NCBI RefSeq assembly: GCF_016808335.1
Contig: NC_053140.1
Span: forward strand, 27,708,086-27,772,085
DNA from: Panicum virgatum
Taxonomy: Eukaryota > Streptophyta > Magnoliopsida > Poales > Poaceae
Direction of reading: 5' to 3'
DNA length: 64,000 nt
This document shows, in pieces, positions 22,138 to 32,324 of the stretch (position 1 is its first letter; every line of letters starts with the position of its first letter). The notes under the pieces are model-generated. The model was not told the origin of the DNA, did no database searches, and was given only the letters and a program-made list of their open reading frames with translations. Both the position numbers and the translations under genes were made by a program.

Positions 22138-23118
22138 CTAAAAATAGCCCGAACGAAGATCAATCTTCGAGAATATACGAGCACCTCGAAGCAGATCGAA
22201 GAGATCCTCAATACGGGGCAGTGGATGCTTGTTCTTGATAGTGACTGCATTCAGCTCCCGATAATCGACACACATCCTCTTCGAGCCATCCTTCTTATCT
22301 ACTAGCAGCAATGGAAAAGCCCAAGGAGAGAAGCTGCGACGGATATAGCCCTTGGCTAGCAACTCATCAATAGTTTTCTTAACTTCCTCATGCTCTATAG
22401 GTGCCATACGGTATGGCCGCTTTGCAATAGGAGCTGTGCTAGGCAAGAGATCAATACAAAACTCAATGGCGCGTTCAGGCGGCATACCTGGCAGATCATC
22501 CGGAAAGACATCCGGGAATTCAGACACCACGCGAATACCGTCCGTGGGTCTAGCCTCCATCTGATGAAGAAATCCAGAAGGCTCTACTGCACTGATAACA
22601 ACCTCTTGGCCACTGGAAGCTGATAGCAAGACTGTCCTTTGAGCACAATCTATCCGAACTCCCCACTTGGCCAGAGTCTCCATTCCCAGAATGACATCAA
22701 TGCCCTTGGTGTCTAGCACCATCAGATCAGTACAGAACTCTACTCCCCTCAAGGAAACACTGACTCTCGGGCAGTAAGTGTGAGACCTCAACTGTCCTCC
22801 CGGTGAAGATACTAACATGCACCTCTTTAATGTGCTAGTATGAATACCATGATGCTCGACAAAAGACTGAGTGATGAAGGAATGCGTAGCACCAGTATCA
22901 AAAAGCACTGTAGCTGGATATGAATTAACCATGAACGTACCAATAACCACGTTGGGAGCCTCGGCCGCTGACTCGGCCGTCACGTGGTTCACTCTGCCCT
23001 GAAGTGGCGCCCTGGGCTGAGCTGGGTGCCCCTGCTGTCCCGCCTGCGCCTTCCGGGGGCAAGCGTTGGCGTAGTGCCCCGGCTGGCCGCAGTGAAAGCA
23101 GGTGCGAGGAGGTCCCTA
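22138..23118 (-). pseudogene. C zinc knuckle, protease and first part of RT, bounded by TAG codons
   Basis: Continues gag in the same frame after TAG at 23116-23118. A CCHC knuckle ([14 protein letters not shown]) lies at about 23055-23100. The protease active site reads [11 protein letters not shown] (about 22880-22910), the canonical Asp-Thr-Gly. RT starts with the [20 protein letters not shown] block (about 22270-22330) and [20 protein letters not shown]. It ends at TAG 22138-22140, where the Gln of the usual GY-H-Q-L block is expected. Confidence 0.88.
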
Positions 23119-24206
23119 AGCCTGCTGTCCGATAGGAGCTGCCGGACGTGGAGCCTGCGGTGCTGGTGGAGCAGCACGAGCCGGAGGTGCCGGTAACCTC
23201 TGGCCCTGCCCCGCCTGCTGCTGCTGTCGAGGCGGGTACTGCTGCGGTGGCCTCTGCTGGTACTGCTGAGGAGGCCGGTACTGAGGCTGCTGGTACTGCT
23301 GAGGCTGCTGGAGGCGAGGACGAGTGTTGCTGCCAGAAGCAACGGGGACAATCTTCCTCTTCTTGTCCTCCATCTCCAGGTGCTTGCGCTCAGTGTTGAG
23401 CGCGCTGTCAACCAGATGGTTGAAGTCGTCGAAGCGGAGGTTGAGCAGCGCGTACTGGAGGTAGTCCTCAAGGCCCTCCATGAAGTGCTCCTGCTTCTTG
23501 CGGTCATCCGCAACATCGGCAGGGGCGTAGCGAGCCAGCTGAAGAAAGCGATCACGATACTCCGTGACCGACATAGTCCCCTGAATTGACAAAGACAGAT
23601 AGATATCGAAAGATTAACTCAAGATTCATAAGGATAGGACAAGGGGCATTAGCTCAAAAGAAACCGCTGAATGATTATATTTAAGATTACCTGCTTCAGT
23701 GCAAGGAACTCCTTCTGCTTCATCTTCATAACGCCCGCGGGGACGTTGTGGCTGCGGAAATGCTCCCTGAACTGGAGCCAAGTGAGAGCCTCGCGGTCGT
23801 GAACTGGGTGGGACTCCCACCAGTCCAAAGCTGCCCCTCGCAGTTGTCCTGCTGCGTACAAGACGCGCTCACGATCATCACACTGGGCGATGTCCAGCTG
23901 ACGCTCCACTGCACGGAGCCAGTCGTCAGCCTGAAGAGGGTCGGACGTGTGGGAAAACGTCGGCGGGTGACCCCTCAGGAACTCAGCACGCCTGTCGCGA
24001 GGCTGCGGCGGTGGTGGAGGCGGAGGCTGAGTGTGAGCCTGCTGAAGAGCCTGAACCGTGTTGTTCAGGGTAGCCATCATCTGCATCTGGAGCTGGAAGT
24101 ACTGCTCCGGAGTCAAAGGTGGAGGCATCGGGATCCCGGTCCCCTGGGTGTTCTGACCCTGGTTGTTCTGCCCCTGCTGGTCAGAACCACGCCTGGTGTT
24201 CACCAT
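23119..24206 (-). pseudogene. C gag, two exons around a GT-AG intron
   Basis: I chose ATG at 24204-24206 because the following MVNTRRG is a common start of plant gypsy gag. Exon 1 is 24206-23691, exon 2 is 23580-23119. The N-terminus is Gln/Asn and Pro-rich (EQYFQLQMQMMATL, then a Pro run). The gag core is WLRAVERQLDIAQCDDRERV to LTWLQFREHFRSHNVP, continuing across the intron as ALKQ/GTMSVTEYRDRF. The tail is Gln/Pro-rich up to TAG 23116. Without splicing, the intron gives stops within about 15 codons. Confidence 0.82.
23581..23690 (-). other. 110-bp GT-AG intron inside C gag
   Basis: In element direction: AAGCAG/GTAATC...TTTGTCAATTCAG/GGGACT, phase 0, AT-rich, with a pyrimidine-rich 3' end. 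Removing it joins the gag reading frame exactly at a conserved gag position. See findings. Confidence 0.8.
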
Positions 24207-24763
24207 CTGATTTTGGACAAAAGATTTCACGAGTAAGGATATTGCAGGAATAAATTCAGATGGATATGATAACTCTTCGCGGAAAAAGACTCAGCCATGA
24301 TAAAGTAGACAGGATAGAGTGGACTGTTTTACCCCCAACGATCTAATCCATTTTATTAATTAGTTAACTTAACATAAGAGTGATTTTCTTTAAACAAATT
24401 TAAACTACTAAGCTATGCAATCATTCAAAAATCCAAATCAAACATGTAGCATAATAACAAGCAGACAATTTTCACAACTTAGCCGAGTTTAACATCCGAC
24501 TCGACTAACCACAACGCGTCGCAGAACGTACTATCGTATTATTATAAAGGGTCACCTAGCTGATACTCATGGTGGTCAGATGACTGATTCAGGCCAAAAT
24601 CTACGAAAACTATTCTTCAGAGAAAGAAATCAAGGCAAGACGGGTAAAAAGTCATAGAAGTCAAGGGGTATAATAGTAAAATAGTTTCAGCAGACAAGGA
24701 TTGGAGAGAAGAAGTCTTAGAACTCGACCGGTTCTATCTAGGCTTCGTCCTACAGTCGATACG
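24207..24763 (-). other. C leader between primer site and gag
   Basis: No ORF of note. It matches D's leader (31424-31860), including a CCGACTCGACTAAC-like block. A pyrimidine-rich stretch ending CAG just before the gag ATG (TTTTGTCCAAAATCAG) could be a splice acceptor, but I see no matching donor I would defend. Confidence 0.5.
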
Positions 24764-24775
24764 GCTCTGATACCA
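24764..24775 (-). other. C primer-binding site, initiator tRNA-Met type
   Basis: TGGTATCAGAGC, 3 nt (GAG) inside the 5' LTR. Identical to D's site. Confidence 0.92.
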
Positions 24776-24778
24776 CTC

Positions 24779-27700
24779 TGTAACACCCAATTTATAAAAG
24801 GACATAAACCAAGCAATCATATACGTGCCAGGATCAAGTCACACGTATATACAATAGAATGAACAGTATATCATAGCACATATCACGTAAAAAGACATAA
24901 TAAAGCGTATACGAATGTTATTTATTACATTAATGACAAAATGTCTGATACAGCGGAAGCGAAGTACAAAATACGATAAAGACTCTCCGAAGCTGAAGCA
25001 GGGCGCCACAGGGACGTCGACTGGGAGACGAACGCCTAGAAGTCCTCGTAGTCCTGGTAGCGCTGAGCGAACTCCCTCGTGTCGGCAGGAACTGAGCAGC
25101 AGTAGCGTAGCCAAGAGGAAAAAGTAGAGAAGAGGCAAGGGTGAGTACACAACTTGTACTCAACAAGTATAACACAAACTATGAGGCTCTAAGGTTGGCT
25201 GACTGACTGCATTAGCTTTTAAGTCTTGGCAAAATTTTATTAAAGCTATTTACTACGAGTTGATGAATTACCATTAACCCAGTTACATAGTAATTAATCA
25301 GAATTAATTAAGAAACTACTGAGAACCAAACCAAAACCAAGCCACCAAGGTAACCCCGAGAAGCAGCTCCCTCATCGGAAGGAGATAACTCCACTAATCA
25401 AAAGGAGGATCTGGGCCGCTCATAACCGTGAGCACGGCTAGTATACTAGTTTTACACTCTGCAGAGGTTGCACATCTTTACCCACAAGTCGTGAGCTATG
25501 CTAGAGGTTCATCACACTTCCTTAGGTGAGATGACTAGCGACTCCCTACGAGGCTGTTACAAAGAATCTCGTTGGTAAGGCGTAACCGCGAAGAGTTAGA
25601 TCGGCGACGATGGGGCCCACCTCCGGGGGTACAAGCACAGGAGCGCAATCCAAGCACAGACCAAGCCGGAGAAGCAGGGACCATTGAAGCTTACTACTCT
25701 TGCCCCGCAGGTAAGTTACTCCAAACCAAAAAGACCTAATTAGTAAGCCAAGTCTATCCCATTCTAGCCTTGTGGTAGCGCTGTTGTCCCAGGTTGTCGC
25801 TCTATGAACCGGTCCTTATGGAGAGTGGCCAACCAAGCACTAAGCACCATGCTGGCCCCCTAAACCATGTTTCTACAAAAACCATCTTTTAACGAGACGT
25901 GAGCCACTCATCCACTCAGAGGGCCACTCTCAGAATTATGTTCAAGTAAACCATTAATCAATTTAATTAAAAAGGACCAGAATGTGTTATAGCGCAGCAA
26001 CCTAGCACAACTAACCAAAATGCAACCCAAAGGTATATATAAAGGATATAAAGTGGCTAGGAAAGTCCTTAAAGGCATACAGTATTAAAATGCAGTATGA
26101 AATTGTAATTAAAGGTGATAGGTTGCTCATGTTATACTTGCCTTCCTCATACTGCTCTGGCTGCTGCTCAAACTACTCGGAAGACGGCTGCTCCTGGTAC
26201 TGGTACTGGGGCTCCTCAGATGGATCAACGTCTACTCACGAACACATGGCCAAAACAATGCACAAAAATAAGCATACAAGCAAACTCTAACAAAAACTAA
26301 GAAACAATACATCAATACATAAAAACAGCACACTAAACCAATCTAAAACTATTCTACGCATTACAACGATCGCGTGGACATAAAGAACGCTTAAATCGGA
26401 GCTAAAACGCATTTTCTAGGCTAAAAACAAGGTTCAGGGGCTTATTTGTAAGAAAAACAGGGTTCTAGGGGCTTTTCTGCTAAAACCGAGGGCCTAAACG
26501 TAATTAAACATTAACTCTAGGGTCTAACTCACAAAAGAACCAGGGCTGGATGGCGGGTACTAATTTGGGAAAGCTCAGGGGCCTAAGTGAATAAAACAGG
26601 CCTAATCTGTAATTACTTTTCAACGGGGGTGGACTGCGGGTTAAATCTAAGAAAGCTGGGTGGGTCTTTAACAAAAAGGCCAGGCGAAGGGGTACATCCA
26701 GATCTGCACCGCCGGATCTGGATCCGATGGCTCAGGATAGACTAGATCCCGATCTAATCTCAGGCGTTGAGACGAGATCTGACGGCTGGGATCGGTTGGG
26801 GCGCGGAAGGCGGCGGCGCTGTCGCCGGAGCAGAGCTCCGCGGCGGCATGCGGCTCGGGCTCGCCGGAGTGCTGTGATTCTGGGGTTCCCGGGCTCGATT
26901 TCGATGCGGCTTCGGCCTAGGAGCATCTCCATGGCATGAGTAGTCCTCCTGGACACTCATGGGAGGGAATTAGGGCGCGGGACGGGGTGCTCGACGGCGA
27001 GGGAGTATCTGGGCGGCGCACCTCGCCGGCGTGGGCACGTTCTAGGGGTTCTGGTGGTCTACTGGGGACGAGCTAGGGTGCAAAAACATCAAGGAGGCGG
27101 GCTGAACTTTACCAAGGGCGCGGGGTGGTCGAAGTAGCAGCGGAGTGGCGTCGGCGGCGTCGTCTAGCGGCGGCGCACGGACGGCGTCGGGGAAGAGGTC
27201 GAAGCAGAGGCTTGCCGGGCTCCTAGATTGCACGGATCGACTTCAGAGGTGCCTGTGAGGAAGATACGGCGGTCAGGGTGATCGGAGGGGCTCCAATGGC
27301 GTTGAATTTCCACGGCGAAACTCCTCACCGGCGGCGGATCAGGGCGGAATTCCCGGCGTGGTAGTGGCGGAGCTCGAAGATGGCTGCCTCGGGGCTGATC
27401 CTGGATCCAAGGAGGAGCTCACGCAAGGATTTGCAGGGACTAGGGCGCTGCGGAGCGGCGGCTCCACGACGGCGCAGAGGTTCTGTTCCGGCGGCAAGGC
27501 GCGGCGTGGAGGTGGGGTTGTGGTGGCGGCTGCGGGATGGGGTTTTGGGTTCCAGGGGGTGCGGCCTGGGGTGTTTAAAGGGGGCGCCGGGTTTCTGGGC
27601 GTGCATGCCCCGTGAAAGACGCGGCGAGATCCCCGGCGGGGATCGGGGGGCTTCCGTTGCGTGCGCGCGGCGAGGGGAAGGGGATGACCCCGACGCATGG

Positions 27701-28221
27701 GCCCGGCCAGGCAGTGAGGGAAAGTGACGCGGGCCGAGCGCGTGGGAGGGAAAGGAAGCCTGGGCCGTGTGGGGAGCGGGCCTTTGCGCGAGCGCTTGCT
27801 GGGCCGCGCGCTGGGTGAGGCTGGGCCGAGTGTGTGCGGGTGGAAGCGGGCCCATGCGGTTTGAGTGCTGGGCTGCTGTGCCCGCGGGCTGGGCTGAGGG
27901 AGAGGGTTGGACTGGGCTGAGGTTTGGGCCTTCCTTTTCTATTCCTTTCCTCTTTTCTAATTCTATTTCCTCTCACTTTTCTAATTCTAATTCAAACGAA
28001 GTTTGAATTCAAATACAAATTTGAATTCAAACTACACTCAAATAATTAAAACTATGCACCAGCATGAATGCAACAACAAAATTTTAAACTTAGTCAAATT
28101 TTAATTACTTTGTGAAACAAAAATAAATTAAATGCAAGGCTAAACACATTAAACCTTAGAAATTTAAATAAAGCCAATTAAATTTATTATTAAAAGCTGG
28201 AATTTAAACTAGGGTGTTACA
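24779..28221 (-). repeat. C 5' LTR
   Basis: 3443 bp, nearly identical to 16157-19599. Its right end abuts D's 5' LTR remainder in opposite orientation, making a large inverted repeat around 28221. Confidence 0.93.
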
Positions 28222-31200
28222 CCACGTGTCGGCGTCCTTTCTTCCTCCTTCCTTTCTTCTTCCTCGCACCATAACCACTCCGTCTGCTCCGCGAGCTCCG
28301 CTTCCCCGCTGCCCAGTGGGCCACCCCGCTTTTGCAGGGCCGCTGGCCAGCCTCCCGAGCATCTCCCTCCTTCTAGAAGCTTTGCCCCCAGAGCCAGCTG
28401 CACGCAAGGCCGTTGCACGAACCAATTTTCCCGCGCAGATCACGGCCGCGATCTCCGCCGTTCCCACGCCGGGTGCACAGGCCCAAATCACCGGCCTCCC
28501 CTTTCATTGACCCCTGTGACCCCTCCCTGTGCCCTACCGCCATGCTGCAGCCGTCACCGAACCCCCAGCACTACCGCCCGCTCGCCCCATCGAGTAGAGC
28601 CTCTGCCCCGCCTCTATGCTGCACCACGGCCACCGAGAATCGCCGCAGAAGCCCCGCCTGAGTGCCAGGAGCAGCCCAGGCTTTTTCCTCCGACCTCTAC
28701 TCCGCGGCCGCGCCGGGAATTTCACTCGAACCCGACAGAGCAGGTAAACCCGTTCCCGAGCAATTGCTTACCGCCGGCGATCCCCGGACCTCCCTGATCC
28801 CCGTAACACCTCCGCAGGAGCTCCACGAGTTGAACCACGGGATCCAGAGGCCTAGAGGACCCCTGCAGCAGCCTCCTCCCCGAGCTCCGCGTCACCCTCG
28901 CCGCCGGTCAGTGTCGCCATCGACCCTGCACGCCATTCCAGCCTAACCCGAGCCCTCGGTAAGCTCCAGCTCGTTGCCCTGGTCCTTTTTCGCTAGCTGT
29001 CGTGGCACCTAGGCCAATCCCGAGGTCGGAACACCGCTCGCCGGCGTTCCTCCGCCGCGCACGCCGTAGATCCGTCGTGGCGGGCTCTTTGCAGCATTAC
29101 ACCATCCCGCGTTGCCCCTGTTTTGGCTTGCAGTACCGCAGTGCACCCACCCACACCTTTTGCACCCAGAATCCAGGCCGGGAACGCGTGAACGCGCGCA
29201 CGCCGGTGAGCATTCGCCCCGCAAACCCGCCTCCGTCATGGCTGTCGCCGCCCTGAGCCTCGCCGACCCTTGCTGTAGCCCTAGGTGGATTTCGCGTGAT
29301 GTGCTGATCCTCCCTAGTCCAATCCCTGCCCGAATCAAGCCCCGGAGCACCGAGATTGGTGAAGCCCGGCGAACCCCCGCCGCGGGCAACGTCGCCGGCG
29401 ACTCAGCGCCGCCGGCCGCGCTCCCAATTTCTCCCGACCGTCGGATCTAGAGTTAGCGCTTCAGATTAGATCGCGAACTGTTACGTCCTCAGCCGCTAGA
29501 TCGTGATCCAACGGATCAGATCTGAGAATAACGGTTTGGCTTGGCTGTTTTGCTAATGAGTCCCTGCCTTTCTTTGAAATCAACCCGCGGTCTTGTCCAG
29601 TTCAAAAATAATTACAGATCGGCCCAGTTTCTTGCACCGAACCCCCTGAGCTTTCCAGAAATAGTGCCCACGGTCCAGCCCTTGCAGTTTTGCGCGCGGA
29701 CCCCAAACCTTTGCAGTCTTTACATTTAGGTCCCTAGTTTTTGCACAGAAGCCCCTGGAACCTTAGTATTCTCACAGTTTAGTCCTTAAACCTTGTTTTA
29801 AGCCTAGTTTTCGTGTTCTAGCTCCGTTTTAGGTGTTCTTTATGTCCACGCAATCGTTGCAACATGTAGAATAGTTCTAGATTAGTTTTCAGTGCTGTTT
29901 TATGTAATGATGTAATGTTTCTTAGTGTTAGCCTATGTATGCATGTATGTTTATGTTGTTGCCTTGTTTTTGGCCATGTGTTCGTGAGTAGACGTTGATC
30001 CTTCGGAGGAGTACCAGTAGCCATCTTCCGCGGGACACTTTGAGCAGCAGGAGTAGTTTGAGGTAGGCAAGTATAACATGAACCGCCTATCACTTTTAAA
30101 TACAATTTCATACTGCATTTTCATACTATATGCCTATAAGGACTTTCCTAGCCACTTTATATCCTTTATATATATCCTTTGGGTTGCATTTTGGTTAGTT
30201 GTGCTAGGTGCCGTGCTATAACACACTTGGTCCTTTTTAATTAATTTGATTAATGGTATATGCAACTTAATTCTGAGAGTGGCCCTCTGTGCGGTGTACT
30301 TGTGTGGCTCACGTCTCGTTAAAATGGGTTTTTCTAGAAACATGGTTTAGGGGGGCCAACACGGTGCTTAGTGCTTGATTGGCCACTCTCCCTAAGGACC
30401 GGTTCATAGAGCGACAACCTGGGACAACAGCGCTACCACAAGACTGGAATGGGACGGTCTTGGCTTACTAATTAGGTCTTTTTGGTTTGGAGTAACTTAC
30501 CTGCGGGGCAAGGGTGGTAAGCTTCAATGGTCCCTGCTCCTCCGGCTTGGTCTGTGCTACGTGCTTGTACCCCCGTGAGGTGGGCCCCATCATCGCTGAT
30601 CCAACCCTTCGCGGTTACGCCTTACCAACGAGATTGTTTGTAACAGCCTCGTAGTGAGTTTGTTGTCATCCCACCTACGGAAGTGTGATGAACAACTAGT
30701 GTAACTGACGACTTGTGGGTAAAGATGTGCAACCTCTGCAGAGTGTAAAACTGGTATACTAGCCATGCTCACGGTCATGAGCGGCCCAGATCCTCCTTTT
30801 GATTAGTGGGGTTATTCTTCTTTGATTAGGGGGGTTCCTCGGGTGGTTTGGTTTGGTTTGGTTCTCAGTAGTTCATAATTAATTTTGATTAATTTCTATG
30901 TAATTGGGTTTATGGTAATTCATCCACTTGTAGTAATTAGCTTTAATAAAATTTTGCTAAGATTAAAAGCTAATGCAGTTGAGTCAGCCAACCTTAGAGC
31001 CTCATAGTTTGTGTTATACTTGTTGAGTACAAGTTGTGTACTCACTCTTGCCTACTCTACTCTTTTCCTCTTGTTCTCTTTGGGGACACCCTACTGCTGC
31101 TTAGTTCCCGGCGACGCGGAGGAGTTCACCCGGAGCTACCAGGAGTACGAGGACTTCTAGGTGGTCGTCTCCCAGTCGACGTCCCTGTGGCGCCCAGATT

Positions 31201-31408
31201 CAGAGTTTCATACTATTTTGTGCTTTCACATATTTGTACCAGACATTATGTCATTTATATAATAAATAACATTCGTACTCACTTTATTATGTCTTTTTAT
31301 GTGATATGTGTTGTGATATACTGTTCATTCTGTTGTATATACATGTGACTTGATCCTGGCACGTATATGATTGCTCGGTTTATGTCCTTTTATATACCGG
31401 GTGTTACA
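28222..31408 (+). repeat. D 5' LTR, second part
   Basis: Continues the LTR begun at 15555-16156. GC-rich promoter-like zone to about 29450; CCCTCG/GTAAGC donor-like at about 28960; TACTTGTT dual-hairpin block at 31018-31043; AATAAA near 31259; ends GGGTGTTACA before the primer site. The candidate first exon has TAG codons in this copy. Confidence 0.88.
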
Positions 31409-32324
31409 GAGTGGTATCAGAGCTATATCGACTGTAGGACGAAAGCCTAGATAGAACTGGTCGAGTTTTGAGTCTTCTTCTCTCTAAGCCTTGTCTGCTG
31501 AAACTATTTTGCTATTATATTCCTTGAATTCTAAGATTTTTACTCGTCTTGCCTTGATTTTTCTCTATAGAATTAGTTTCCGTAGCTTTGACCCTGAAGT
31601 ATCTCACCGACCCTTTTCAGTCTAGGATTCCCTGACCTCAGCACGATAGACCATTTTGCGACGCGTTGTGTTAGTCGAGTCGTGTGCTAACCTCGACTAA
31701 AGTGTAAAATTTGTATGCTTGTGATTATGCAAGATGGTTGATTTGGATTTTTGGTTGATTGCATAGCTTAGCTGTTAAACTTGCTTAAATGTAAATCGAC
31801 CCTTAAGTCAAACTTGAATTAAATAATAAAAATGAGTTAGATCGTTGGGGGTAAAACTATGCACTCTGTTTCCCTCTACCTTATCATGCGTTGGGCTTCT
31901 CCTGTCTTGCTTGTTGAGAAGAAGGATAGTGCGAAGAGGATGTGATATCCCGGGGTTAACCGACGAGGACATCGGTCCTGTAAGGGGGTAGGGATGTGAC
32001 ACCCCGGCCTACAGATAGTACGGGAGAATTTGAGGATTTCTCAGACGAGGTAGAAGAGTTATGCAGATCTGAGTTGAAGAAGTGCTTGAGAGTGCCAGAA
32101 GAACAAGCATCGTTGAAAGGGTTGGACGTGCAAGAAGATCTGACTTACAACGAGCACCAGGTGAAAATTTTTGGAGACTGCTGAGAGAGTTACTCGGGAC
32201 AAGAAGTGCAGAATGCAATGGAGTAACCATACCGAGGAGGTGAGCTGAGGAAGACCTATCCTCATATCTTTGCTAGCCAGCCCATCAAAACCTCGGGACG
32301 AGATTCCTGTAAGGGGGTAGGATT
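31409..32324 (+). pseudogene. D internal remnant: leader, scraps of RT and integrase C-terminus, foreign LTR start, purine tract
   Basis: Starts with primer site TGGTATCAGAGC (31412-31423) and a C-like leader. A roughly 19-codon RT scrap (WASPVLLVEKKDSAKRM) is at 31888-31944. At 31979-32015 a purine tract (CTGTAAGGGGGTAGG) is followed by TGTGACACCCCGG, which looks like the tract plus LTR start of a different Tekay family. Then comes an integrase/chromodomain tail (about 32068-32285) with a frameshift after VKIF, and D's own purine tract (32308-32324). Gag, protease, most of RT, RNase H and the integrase core are gone. Confidence 0.8.

Larger units (their letters stand above)
16157..28221 (-). 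mobile_element. Element C: complete Tekay-like chromovirus, 12,065 bp
   Basis: Two LTRs of exactly 3443 bp (16157-19599 and 24779-28221) that differ at only a few positions, a primer site, gag, protease, RT, RNase H, integrase, chromodomain-like tail and purine tract, all on the minus strand. The flanks are CCACC (16152-16156) and CCACG (28222-28226), a 5-bp duplication with one change. It is inserted in the opposite orientation in D's 5' LTR. It is the most recent-looking insertion here, but three in-frame TAG codons block its polyprotein. Confidence 0.95.
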
